Origin: Pleurodeles waltl | Lineage: Eukaryota > Chordata > Amphibia > Caudata > Salamandridae | Assembly (NCBI RefSeq): GCF_031143425.1 | Contig: NC_090446.1 | Span: 657,159,717-657,223,716 of the forward strand | DNA length: 64,000 nucleotides | Direction of reading: 5' to 3' | In this document: piece after piece, positions 10,065-20,942 of the stretch | Layout of the letters: each line of letters starts with the position of its first letter | Numbering within the stretch: the stretch's first letter is position 1 | The notes under the pieces: model-generated | Database searches by the model: none | What the model was told of the DNA's origin: nothing | The model's input: only the letters and a program-made list of their open reading frames with translations | Translations under genes and position numbers: made by a program

Positions 10065-10744
10065 GTTGTGTGAGTGGCTCTGTGGGTGTGTGAGTGGTTC
10101 TCTGGGTCTATGAGTGAATGTATCAGTGACTGTATTGGTGAGTGAGTGGGCGTGTCAGTGGCTGTATGGGTCTGTGAATGGGTGTGTGAGTGGCTGTATG
10201 GATGTGTGAGTGGGTGTCTGCCTCTATGGGTCTGTAAGTGTGTGTGTGAGTGACTGTGTGGGTCTGTGAGTAGGTGTGTGGGTGGCTGTGTGGGTCTCAG
10301 AGTGGGTGTTTGAGTGGCTGTGTGGGTATGTGTGGATGTGAGTGTGTGTGTGAGTGGTTATGTGAATATGTCAGTGGGTGTGTGAGTGGCTATATAGGTC
10401 TGTGAGTGAGTGTATGAGTGGCTGTAAGGGTTGATGAGTGTGTGTGAGACACTGTATGGGTCAGGGAGTGGGTGTGTAAGGGGCTGTGTGGGTCTGTGAG
10501 TGGGTATTTGAGTGGCTGTGTCGGTCTGTGAGTATGTGTGTGACTGATTATGTGGGTGTATGAGTGTCTGTATGTGTCTGTGAATGGGCGTGTGAATTTT
10601 TATGTGGCTCTATGGGTGTGCAATGGCTGTGTGTGTCTGTTAGTGGGTGTGTGAGTGGTTTTGTGGGTGTGTGAGTGGCTGTATGGGTCTGTGAGTGGAT
10701 GTTTGAGCGGCTGTATGGATCTGGTGTGTGAGTGGGTGTGTGAA
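10065..10744 (+). repeat. GT-rich minisatellite
   Basis: About 680 bp of degenerate tandem repeats. The core unit is close to 32 bp and alternates GTGTGAGTGGCTGTATGG with GTCTGTGAGTGGGT. The units drift in length and base content. The array starts after an AT-rich stretch and ends where GTGTGTGAAG passes into non-repetitive DNA. Confidence 0.85.
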
Positions 10745-11059
10745 GCCCATTTGAATGATAGGAAAGGGGCCTTCATCATTTTTCTCTCTTTTATTTGACT
10801 TTTTTCCTGTGTTCCTCTTTCCTTCTGTTCCCTAGACCCCTTTCTTACCACTTCCCTCTTCGTCTCGGCCCCAATAATTCTGTAAGCCCTTCTTTAAAAT
10901 TTATTGGTTGAACATTTTTACTCTATTGTATGCAATACTTAAACTTGTGCTCCTTTCTTTTTGGGTCTTTGCCGTGTTTTACTTCTGTTACTAGTAGCCC
11001 TACACCCTTTTCTCCTTTGCATGGTGTTCTCCCTCTCCCCCTTTGCAGTTTTACATAGC
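10745..11059. other. Unassigned pyrimidine-rich DNA
   Basis: A C/T-rich stretch (10780-11045) without recognisable gene or element. Confidence 0.5.
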
Positions 11060-11220
11060 GGAGACCTGGCCCAAAGGTATCAGAGTGCTTTTCATGAGCA
11101 CCACCAGATTACATTACACAAGGACAGTTTATTAGGCACAAGGGAAGTAAGTGATTTGGCCAGAATCAAAGGATGTTGAGCTGAGGACAGGACTTGAACT
11201 TGGTTCCCCAGTTCCATGCA
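11060..11220 (+). mobile_element. MIR-like (tRNA/CORE-type) SINE fragment
   Basis: The stretch from about 11125 to 11215 follows the known 3' half of MIR: AAGTAAGTGATTTGGCC, then a GGA/CA-rich segment, then GAGGACAGGACTTGAACTTGG, which matches the block where MIR has its GGGATTCGAACCC-type sequence. Upstream, GAGTGCTTTTCATGAGC matches the GCGCTTTACATG block. The match is degenerate and judged by eye. It could be another CORE-SINE or an L2-mobilised relative. Confidence 0.5.
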
Positions 11221-11603
11221 AGTCTGCTCAGGCCTTTTCGGAGACCTTACAGACTCTCATGCACGCATCCCTTCTTTCTTTGCTATTATCACTAGCTTCT
11301 TGCTTTTGTCCTCGTCACTCTTAAATAGGCCTGGGTGGTGTTTGCGGAGCCCTGCTATGCAGAACTCTGCAAAGTGTCTAAACTCAGCTGCTCACAGAAC
11401 ACTGATTTTAAGTGCAGGAGTTTCTCCTGTGCTGTTTGATCAGCATGAATAGCATCACACAATACGTTAGAGGGCTCTAACTTCTTTTTGCCACTCAAGT
11501 AGACTTTCTACATGAGCAGAAGCTTTCTCAACATGAGCAGCAGCTTTCTCATCACAAGCGGTTGCGGCCTACCATCACCGCTAGTGTTCAGAAAGCTCGC
11601 TCA
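11221..11603. other. Unassigned non-coding DNA
   Basis: No gene seen. A small direct repeat (ACATGAGCAGAAGCTTTCTCA, then ACATGAGCAGCAGCTTTCTCA) is present near 11510-11555. Confidence 0.5.
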
Positions 11604-11608
11604 CCAAC

Positions 11609-13761
11609 TGTTAGCCCTTTCATCCTTGGCGTTGTCTCCCTTGTCTTTTTTGCCTCTGCTTCCCATGTTTTGACTGAGTGCTGGACTGTTTTTGCTGTTT
11701 TTGGTACTCTGGGCACTTTACCACTGCTGACTAGTGCAAAAGTGCAAGTGCTCCTGTGTAGATTGTTTGTGTAATTGGCTTATTACTGATTGGCATATTT
11801 TATTTACTAGTACATCCCTAATAAAGTGCACTAGAGGTGCCCAGGGCCTGTACATCAAATGCTATTAGTGGCTCTGCAGCACTGATTGTGCCACCCACCT
11901 GAGTAGACCTGTAAATATGGCCCAGACCTGCCACTGCAGTGTCTGTGTGTGCAGTATTAAACTCCCAAATTTGACCTGGCAAGTGTACCCACTTGCCAGG
12001 CCTAAACCTTCTCTTTTTATGCATGTAAGGCATTCCCCAATGTAGGCCTAAGGTAGCCCCATGGGCAAGGTGCAATGTATGTTAAAGATGGGACACATAC
12101 TGGTGTGTTTTACATGTCCTAACAGTGAAATATTGCCAAATTTGTTTTTCACTGTTAAAAGGCCTATCTCTCTCATAGGTTAACCTGGGGCATGCCTTTA
12201 AATCACTTCTAAGCGCAGTTTCCTTTTGGGATTAGATAGAAATATGGAGTTTGATGTCTCTGAACTCACAATTTAAAGATACATCTTTTGGTAAAGTTCT
12301 GTGACTCTGCCTGTTTGTGGATTCCCTGTCTGAGTCAGGCTGACAAAGAAAGCTGGGGAGTAGCCTGCATATCCTGATGGGCCATCTGTGCTAAAGTGGA
12401 GGGAGAAGTGGTCGCTTACACCTGAGTGGGCTGTGCCTGCCCTCTCACAATGCAGTCTCCATCCCCCTGGTGTGAGTCTGGAGCCTGGCATGGGCAAAGG
12501 CAGAAAGGGGTATAAGTAGTGGACCCAAAGCCCCTGAAAGGCAGATTTCTTCAATGATTTAAGAGGAACCTCTGCCAAGGAGAAGAACTGAGGAGAAGTG
12601 CTGCCCCTGCCTGTGATTGTACTTTGTTGGGCTATCCTGCAGTTGCTGCTCTGCCTGTGAAAGGGCAAAAAGACTGGACTATGTTGTGCATTTCCTGCTT
12701 GAGAAGAATGTCCAAGGGCTTGAGTTGAGCTTGCCTCCTGTTGTTTAAGTCTCAGGGCCATCAAAGACTTCCTCTGCCAGCACCTAGACTCTCTGGTGAG
12801 ACTCCTGCACTGCCAAGTGGTGCCCCATCAGGTCCCTGGGCCCTTGAAAGGTGAGGCTGATGGAAGAGGATAGAAATCCATGCACAGACCACTGTGTGTG
12901 GAAATTTTTGATGCACCATCTGCAAAGTGGCTGATAAAAGATGCCCTGCCGGCCTCACGGCTGAAATCAACGCTCCGCCTGCTTCGGGGCTGGAAGATCG
13001 ATGTATCATGGCTGGACAAACAATGCACAACATGTCCTAGCGGCTGCTGATAACAACGCAAACCCCACCAGCGTGTTTTCCAGACACCGTGCAACATCGC
13101 TGGGCATGAAAAGTGGACACCATGCCTGCCCGGATCTAAGGTGCCTGTCCAGAAATCAACGCATCGCTCTCTTGTGAGGGAGAAAAATTACGCATCGCCG
13201 ATCCGAACGGAAAAGGAAATGACGCACTGCCTCACTTGCGAGTAAGGAATTGATGCATCGCTGACTTTTCCAATTCAGGCTTGCCTGAGCAGCTTTTATT
13301 TTGAGGCAAACAAGGTACTTTGTGTAACAACAGCGTTCTCACTGTTTTCTGTAGATATGAAAATATAATTGTAATTTGTATGTTTGCTCCACTTTCACAA
13401 CAAAAAATTAAGCAAATGCGGCACAAAAAAGTGTAAATGTGGGCCAAATTATTTTTGAAAATTCATATCTTGAATTGTGTATGTTGGATTTTTGTCATTC
13501 TGGTCTTGTTTGATTTAGATAAATACTACCTATTTTTCTAAACTGGTGTGGTGTCCATTTTGTAGTGTTTTTACTGTATTACTCTGTGTGTTGGTACAAA
13601 TACTTTACACATTGCTTCTAGGGATAAGCCTTTCTGCTCCTGCCAAGCTACCATCAGTGGGGGGTTACCAAGGTGTGTTTCTCCTTTACCCTGACTAGAT
13701 TGAGGGTCCCTTCTTGGAAAGAGTACAAACTGACTGCCAACCAGAGAAGCCATTTCTGACA
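11609..13761 (+). mobile_element. Solo LTR of a Gmr1-type gypsy family (2153 bp)
   Basis: It begins TGTTAG and ends CTGACA, and is flanked by a perfect 5 bp duplication, CCAAC at 11604-11608 and 13762-13766. Its content parallels the LTRs of the gypsy element at 26230-35160: GGCACTTTACCACTGCTGA, the block GTGCCCAGGGCCTG, GCACTGATTGTGCCACCCAC and TTTCTGACA/TTTCTAACA at the 3' end. It is therefore a diverged member of the same LTR family, left by LTR-LTR recombination. No coding sequence remains. Confidence 0.88.
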
Positions 13762-13773
13762 CCAACTTAGCGA

Positions 13774-13813
13774 TTTCTCTCGCTCACCAACTTAATGTTG
13801 GCTAGCGAGAGAA
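13774..13813. repeat. Perfect-arm hairpin next to the solo LTR
   Basis: TTTCTCTCGCT + CACCAAC and GTTGG + CTAGCGAGAGAAA pair as arms of about 17-18 bp around a 5 bp loop. The motif CGCTCACCAAC also ends the left flank of the solo LTR (11598-11608). Confidence 0.75.
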
Positions 13814-13849
13814 AAAACGCTGCTCTGCGTCACTTTGTAGAGTTTTTCA

Positions 13850-14009
13850 GAACTTTGTGGTGGTTGGTACCTAGAAAATGAGTGGCCAGTAATATAGTGA
13901 CCCCTGCCCTCTTCCCTGGCCCTGAGGAAAAGTATTGGCAGTCAAACCAACTGGACTTTTTTGGTTGGACAATAAATCCTCAGACATTAAGGCTTAGGAT
14001 CTTAATCAT
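13850..14009 (-). pseudogene. L1 ORF2 start fragment
   Basis: On the minus strand an ATG at 14009 opens MIKILSLNV then a TGA, then GFIVQPKKS. This matches the conserved start of the L1 endonuclease domain, where NVxGLN-type sequence follows. The TGA occupies the place of an Arg codon and could come from CpG decay. The fragment runs only about 50 codons before unrelated DNA, so endonuclease and RT are absent. It lies just downstream of the ORF1 remnant, as in intact L1. Confidence 0.6.
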
Positions 14010-14149
14010 TGAGATATGCGTTTGTGTGCACTAGTTGGGGCCTTAAGGAAAGGAGCAGTAATCAAATGAAGGCTGGCTGCAATGGTCCAGTAAACACTAC
14101 ATTTTTCAAGGCTAGTAGCTCATCAATCGGAGTCTGGAGACCTGTTGCT

Positions 14150-15770
14150 GCAGCTGACGCAAGTGGCTCTCCCTTTATGGCTTTCAGTGCCTGAAGGCTT
14201 CAGAACTTGTTTCCTGGGTGGCCAGGAGGCCTGCGTACTCCTCTTGGTTTTGTCAGTGTTCTCGGCAGGTAGGCGGTGCTTCTCTCCTCCTGCCAGCGAG
14301 CTTCTTCCAGCGTTCTGGCACTCCTTGTTTCTTTATTGCAGACAAATGTCAATCTAAACAGGTGTCCCCACTTGTGGCCAATCCCTTGCTCCCTGAGGAA
14401 TTCTGTGAAGGGGCGGAGTGAACTGCAACACTGTAGGGTTATCGGGGATGGGTCCTGGTACAACCAGACATTGTTGCCCTCTAAATCAATAGTGTTCTTG
14501 TCACAGACCACCACCATAATCATCTCCTTTTGGCGATAAGAGTGCAAACAGGTAAGTATGTCCTGCAGCATTCCAGAGTATTTAGCTGGGGGCCCTGCCC
14601 TATGTGCATGGTCCAATATTATGTCCTTGTATGCAAGATCAGTTGGTACATGGTGGAACAGACAAAGAACATAGGATTGCAGGCTTCCAGAGCCCCCCAT
14701 CAACGGGACCCCTTCAATCTGAATGTTGGATCACCAAGTCCTGTTTTGCAAGTCTTCCAGTTAATAGAGAAGCTTTGTGTTTCTGTCCCTGAGTGTCATG
14801 AATTCCTGTCTGTGTGCTTTCAGTTCCTCGTCACTGAAGTCCCCCGCTTGTTCCAATGGCCCAGCTCATTAGAGACTTTTTTCAGTGCTTTGACATCTGC
14901 CGCAATGTCTTGAGATTAGCCCGATCTTCCCTCAGGGTGCCAAACAAGTGCTTGAGGAAAGACCAAGTTACTGGAGCATCATCCACCACTTTCAGTTCCA
15001 CTTCGGGAGGCACAGGGAGTGGGTGTGCAGCTTTGACGCTTTGGTCAGTTTTCTTAGCATGGGATTTATCAAACATATCTTTCAGGGTGGCATCCTTCTT
15101 ACCACTGTGATTGGAAGACCTGCTGGTGAGGAGAGTCTCAGCAGGGATGGAAGAATGCAGCTCAGGCTCCAAAGCCACTCTTGTGCAAACAGGGGTGCAG
15201 GCGTGTGACTGGGGGGTCCTTCCAAGTGAACAGTATGCCCTCCTGACAATGAAGGTGAGGCTTGGTGCAATGGCGGTGGCGTATGTGTGAAGGACGTACC
15301 ACAGGGGTGTCCCAGAGGTATCAGATCCACAGTGCCTGGCTAGCAAGCAAGTGGGGGGATTTCACAGAGGCCCCCCACCACACTGTACTGGGTGACGTTG
15401 TTGGGCATCACCTCCTGCCATTCCTCCTCTGATGAGAAACTGGGCTTCCTCTTGGAGTCAGGTGACAACAGGCCTCCACTAAAGAAAGGGGCACCCTGTG
15501 ATGCGTGGTGCACTGTGCAGTCACTCAAGGTTCTACCAGCTGCCTCTTCTCCAGGCACCAATTCCAGGAGTAGTGATGCTCTTAGTTTTCCAACATCACC
15601 CTGAAGTCCCCAGTCTGTGTGGAGCAGCAGGCAATTTTGATTAAAGCAGAAGAGGGTATTGGCGCACATGCGATGCTAGCGCTAGTACCTTTGCTCCTCA
15701 GAAGGTGGGGCTGGGGCTTGAGGTCCTTCTTCCCAGGGGCTGTAACAGTGCCTCCCTTGCTGCTGCTCAA
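14150..15770 (-). pseudogene. L1 ORF1 (RNA-binding chaperone) pseudogene
   Basis: The minus strand carries a recognisable L1 ORF1 protein. The RNA-recognition part and C-terminal domain lie at about 14680-14200, with DHAHRAGPP, WLYQDPSPITLQ and LRPFTEFLREQGI matching the conserved HRALGP, QDLSxxTLxxRR and K/R-rich blocks of the family. A Lys-rich N-terminal part lies at 15350-14885 (KKDATLKDMFDKS). Stops and at least one frame change separate the two. In live L1 the protein forms trimers on L1 RNA and is needed for target-primed reverse transcription. This copy is dead and truncated just after the ORF2 start. Confidence 0.8.
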
Positions 15771-17329
15771 ACTATGGTTTCCAATGTGGTGTGCTGCCCA
15801 CTCACCTCTCTCCTTCCCAAGGGCACGTCTTCACCCACCCCATTCCCCTCATGGCCCCCCATGGCCCCCCCATGCCTCCCATGCCTCCTTCAAACAGGGC
15901 CGCCTCTGATTTGGATTACAAAAGCGAGGACAGGCTCCTCGGCCCTCACCCGGCGCACATGGGTTGTGCCACTGTCCTAGGTGCCGGAGTCACTTTAGCA
16001 GCAATCAGGGGTCACACCAGGCAAACGGTGTATGACTGTGTTTCCTGAGATCCCGTCTTCCCCACCTTTCAGCCTTAGGCCATCCAGGAGGATAACGCTG
16101 CAAAGCGGCTGCCATATCAGGCTGGCACCTAGATGTTATCTCTTCTGCTGCTCGCTTTCACAGCAGAGCGGCAATGCTTTATTATTGGATTGGTCCCCCA
16201 CTGCTTATTTATGGTCTTCGATTACAAAAGGTGCTGATGGGGGGCTTTGAGGCCATTAATTCTGCCCTAGTGTATGTACAGCCAGAGGAGCTCCAATGGT
16301 GTGCATCTACTCGGGCGCCAAGTATTGATCAGTATGTAACTTTCAGTTTTCTCTGTCTTTGTTAGGTGGAAAATGGAAAACAGATGTTTTGAAAAACAGA
16401 AGTATCATGTCACAAAGTATATGGAGAAAATGTTTTACTTTGAAAGAAAGAGGAAACAGTAACTGTGTGGAAAGCCAGGAAAGAAAATTAATTGCACAGC
16501 TGATGTTGTTACTGCCAACAGCCACATTTGCAGCCCTTGAAGAAGCTGGTTCTGTGTAGCTGTACTTGTTTTTGATGAGAAATTGATCTGCTTAGTTAAA
16601 CAGTAGAAACATACTTTATTTAGAAAAGGAGAGTTGATATCTGCTTCAGCAGGTGTAGATTTCTGTAATAGTGTAACACAGTGACTGTTTTTAATTTCCC
16701 TGCTGAACACCTTTTAGCAAATTGTATTTTATTTTAAATGACTCTTTTGCCAACTAACCTGCCAGAAAATGACTATTGAAGCAGATATTGTTGACAGGCT
16801 GTGGTGGCTGTAACAAAGGAAAAGAAGATCTACATACATCAAAATCCAGTACACAAAGGGATCAAAAAGAGAGAAGGTGTTGGCGCCGGAGTGAGAAAAA
16901 AATGTTATAGAGTTATTAAGTTTGTTGTTTTGTTTCTTTTACAGTTGTTGTTATAGTTTGCTAATATGGTTGTTTTTGCTTGTAATGTTGTTAAATTGAT
17001 TTTGCAATAAAAAGTTTAAAGTTGTTATGGATTTCTTTCCTTAAAAGCTTTCAAATATTTTAATATTATTACAGCATTGCACTGTTGACTTACAGTGGCA
17101 GTTCCAGCTTCCAGAAGTGTAACCATGCTGCTTGATTTATAAGTATGTACAAGGTACTGTAAAGAAATTGGTGCTTCTTCCCACTGTAAAATTTAAGATT
17201 TCTATACAAAAGGGAGGTTTTGGCACAATGGCGAATGCATCCTCATAGTATACTACGCACTATTGTCAGCTGGTAGAGATCGCAGTTCTGTTGTACATGT
17301 TAGCGCATATGGTTGCCACTCTGGAAAGA
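15771..17329. other. Unassigned; the first part may be L1 5' UTR
   Basis: The GC-rich stretch at 15771-16310 lies upstream of the L1 ORF1 remnant on the minus strand and could be its 5' untranslated region. From 16310 onwards the DNA is AT-rich with no gene visible. Confidence 0.4.
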
Positions 17330-18130
17330 AGTTTCAGCGCAGAGGTGTACACCTTAGTACACATGCCTGTCCCCATAAGTAGGTGACCGAGAGAGAGGTG
17401 AGTATGTCCTCACATTCAAATATGCACACTTGTTGTCCAAGACATAGCTGTCAACAACCATGGATTCTCCAATTTTATACTCTACTAATGACATTCATTA
17501 TTATAAAGAGTAGTATGAGCAAAGAGAGCACATGTATTACTCTGCGGAGATATCTGAACTGACACAGCAGTCTATCTATACTTTCATCTGTATACTTGTC
17601 ATCCAAGAGAAACTTCTCTGTATAGATCCTAATTTCTCTCTGCATCATAGTTGTACGTCTGTCATTCAACAGAGATGTTTCAGCAGAGATGTGTTAGAAG
17701 AGAGGCCAGTCTCTACCAACACCCTACTTCCCATACCCATCATCTAAGAGAGAGATCTAATGATAGAGACCAGTCTCTTGCTACACCCTACTACACGAAC
17801 CCGGCATCCCAGAAAAAGCTTTCAGCTGAGAGGCCATTACTTCCTCACACTCTGCTACATACACCTGTGATCTGAGAGAGGTCTCCGTATAGAGGCTAGT
17901 TTCCTCCTATATCCTGATACACACACTCTTCAACCAAGAGAGAGTTCTCAGTGTTGAGGTCAGTCTTTCCTCACACAGTATTGTGCATTCTTATTGTCCT
18001 GGGGAGAGGTCTTAGTGAAATGGCCAGTCCCTTTTATAACCTACCATGAAGAGTGGTTATTCTGTGGTGAGGTGTTTTTAAAGAGTCTAGTCTCTCATCA
18101 CTCCCTACTATATACTGCTTCCATACTGTA
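17330..18130 (+). repeat. Degenerate ~70 bp tandem repeat
   Basis: Units share the order CCAAGAGAGA, then TCTCAGTGTTGAGGCCAGTCT, then TCCTCACACCCTACTACACAC. I count roughly ten divergent copies. Unit length varies between about 60 and 75 bp and many copies carry indels, so the array is old. Confidence 0.7.
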
Positions 18131-18918
18131 GACAGATGGAATTGGAGTGGTCACTTTTTCCTAAAATCCTAGAAGGAAGTAAAAGTTGCATGTACTGTAA
18201 TGAATCAGAGTGTACATTATGCAACTTAAAAAGCTACAATCTTGCAAGAGTCTCATGAGATTGTATTACAAAAAGTAGGAAAAATGTGGTGCATATAAAT
18301 TAATACTGTTGCAAAAGATATGTTCAGTGAAAATGCACATTCTATTATAAAAGTTTGGTCTTGTGAGAACTCGCAAATGCAAACCAGTAAACACTGTCCC
18401 CGCGGTGGACACAGAGGACTATGCGCTTGACTCTTACAAGACACTTGCAAGAATATCCTATGCTCTGTAGGAGTGTCAAGCTCTTGTGAGTGCCTTACGA
18501 GAGTCACCAAGAAGAAAAAATAGGGGTACATAATACAAACTAAATACATAATGAAAGTACAGGGTATCTCTGAAAAGGGCTTTTTCAAATAATATTTTGA
18601 ACAACTGTATTATTTATTGTTTTGTTAACATTTTAACTGTTTTTGTTTTTCCTTTTTGAAAGGGGAAATAACAAAAACAAGAAACTGGTAATTAAAAAAA
18701 AACCTCCTTTGAAACAAAGGGGAGAAAAATGTAGAACAAATGTTTTAAAAAAAGGTTAATGCCTAGATGGGTGTTTGTGAGCGTGGACAAGTCTGTCCCA
18801 TGTGCCACTGCTTGTCTCAGAAGAAAAAATTACCTCCTTACATAAGAATCTGAAATGGGCTTTGTTTCAGATATGCTGGATTGTTATCTGCTTGGACAGT
18901 GAGTACCTCGGCAAACAC
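18131..18918. other. Unassigned non-coding DNA
   Basis: AT-rich DNA with poly-A runs near 18700-18760. No gene recognised. Confidence 0.5.
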
Positions 18919-18921
18919 ACT

Positions 18922-19551
18922 GGCCCTCATTCTGACCTTGGCGGGCGGCGGAGGCCGCCCGCCAAAGTCCCGCCGTCAGGTTACCGTTCCGCGGTCGAAA
19001 GACCGCGGCGGTAATTCTGACTTTCCCGCTGGGCTGGCGGGCGGTCGCCTTCAGACCGCCAGCCAGCCCAGCGGGAAAGAGGCTTCCACGATGAAGCCGG
19101 CTCGGAATCGAGCCGGCGGAGTGGAAGCTGTGCGACGGGTGCAGTTGCACCCGTCGCGTATTTCACTGTCTGCACAGCAGACAGTGAAATACATGTAGGG
19201 GCCCTCTTACGGGGGCCCCTGCAATGCCCATGCCAGTGGCATGGGCACTGCAGGGGCCCCCAGGGGCCCCGCGACCCCCCCTACCGCCATCCGGATCTCG
19301 GCGGTCCGACCGCCGGGATCTGGATGGCGGTAGGGGGGGTCGGAATCCCCGCGGCGGTGCAGCAAGCTGCGCCGCTGCGGAGGATTCAATGGGGCCGCGG
19401 TACACTGGCGGGACCCCGCCAGTGGTGCCGGTCCGACCGCGGCTTTACCGCCGCGGTCGGAATCCCCATTGGAGCACCGCCGGCCTGTCGGCGGTGCTCC
19501 CGCGGTCCTCCGCCCCGGCGGTCAAAGACCGCCAGGGTCAGAATGACCACC
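18922..19551. mobile_element. GC-rich multi-hairpin foldback MITE (Harbinger-type)
   Basis: The ends are inverted: GGCCCTCATTCTGACCTTGG on the left and, read from the right, GGTGGTCATTCTGACCCTGG. The flanks duplicate ACT (18919-18921 and 19552-19554). Inside, a series of separate hairpins follow one another, for example the GGGCTGGCGGGCGGTC pair near 19030, the GACGGGTGCAGTTGCACCCGTC pair near 19133, the TATTTCACTGTCTG pair near 19160 and the CCCATGCCAGTGGCATGGGC pair near 19230. The element is far richer in GC than its surroundings. The TIR resembles that of the large element at 50341. No protein is encoded. Confidence 0.85.
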
Positions 19552-19554
19552 ACT

Positions 19555-20503
19555 GTCACCAGGTTGAAAAGATGCGGATGCTGCTGAGGAGATATCAAAC
19601 TCTGCTGCATGTGCTAACTCAGCCAAGGCAAGGTATTCAGGATGCATAACTCTCAAATGCCATCACATCCCAGTGGTACTCATGGAATATTGTTTATTCC
19701 GGCTTCCACTGTGAACAATTAGTTTGCATACGTTTCTCATTAGAAATTTGGCAGACACTTTCTTCCCACCAGAACTCATCTGAAAAAAATTGTCATACCA
19801 AGGACTTTCTTGGTGGCTGAGGTGGCTGACTTGCAGGAATAGGAGTAGGGTTCGCCTCTGAATCAGAAGATGACTTTCTGATCCCAGAAAATTAGCAAAG
19901 TCAGAGAGGTAGGCAAAAAGGTGTAATCACAGAAAAATGATGCAACAAGGAATGAATCTTATTTCTTTTCTAAATAAAGACATCCATATGAACCAATCAC
20001 AATCCTTCCTTGGGATGTCCCTCCTCTCCCAGACATCTCACGGGTGTTTCCCAAGAGGCCTGCAAGATCATTAAAAACAGAGAACTTTCTTAATATCTCG
20101 AATGTAACAATACCTCAAACGTTTTTCTACTTTAAACAAAACTTCTTCTGTCTTACGTTCTTCAAAATGCCAAACATACACTGCTATGAATGTAATTGTA
20201 AATGTACGATCTTCTTCGCAGGAGGCAGACAGGAAGTACAGCACCTTCCTAGCCTTCACAGGGTATTGTGTGTTTGGCTCCTACAATCGTCTCATGAGAG
20301 CCTTTCATTTCCAAACAAAATAATTATTACAATGTACATACTGTACTGACTTCATTATTAAACAATATCATTCAATAATAACTGACCAGGTGAAAAATAA
20401 CTCTGTACAACTCATCAAAACAAAATGTATAATTGTGCAATCTCGTGACCCTTCTGAGAGACCAATCACATACCTTAAAAATAGATATCCATAGTGAAAA
20501 CAC
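19555..20503. other. Unassigned non-coding DNA
   Basis: No gene or element recognised. Confidence 0.5.
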
Positions 20504-20942
20504 ATAGGGGCATATTTACAATGAGCCTGTGTCCCTGTTGTGCCATTTTTCTTTGATGCAGCGGCTGCACATTCTGTGCCCCATATTTACAAACTTATGT
20601 GTCACTTTTTGGTGGCCTGCATCAGAATTTTTCGGTGCCTGAACCAGCTGCATCACGTGACTATAATATTTACAAGATGGGCGTTCCTTCATAGAATCCA
20701 ATGTGGGACAGACCCAGTGATATTTACAAGTCCATGCAAAAGTAATGCATTATTGGCAAGCAGCGCGCATAGCCAAAAATGTGTCAACATTTCTGAACAT
20801 CGGCAACCCAGGCATAAAAATTATGTATTGGCACTGGGGTATAAACAGAACATACTCAAAGCATTTTGGCAAACTCAATTGTGCCATGGAGGTGCTAATG
20901 CTTTAGCTAACAGCAGCGAGAAGACCACCATCACCACCACGT

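Noticed and set aside
12273..12764. 163-residue minus-strand frame in the solo LTR
   Set aside because: LTR interior with no recognisable domain, and not kept in the related LTRs at 26230 and 33391.
15619..16048. Pro-rich plus-strand frames near the L1 fragment
   Set aside because: Overlapping frames in all phases of C-rich DNA. The L1 ORF1 match is on the other strand.
17100..18130. CRISPR-like regular repeats
   Set aside because: Units are degenerate, spacers are not distinct from repeats, and the setting is a vertebrate genome.
18881..19649. Pro/Arg-rich open frames on both strands in the GC-rich block
   Set aside because: They come from the palindromic foldback element, where lack of A/T leaves few stops. 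No protein pattern is present.
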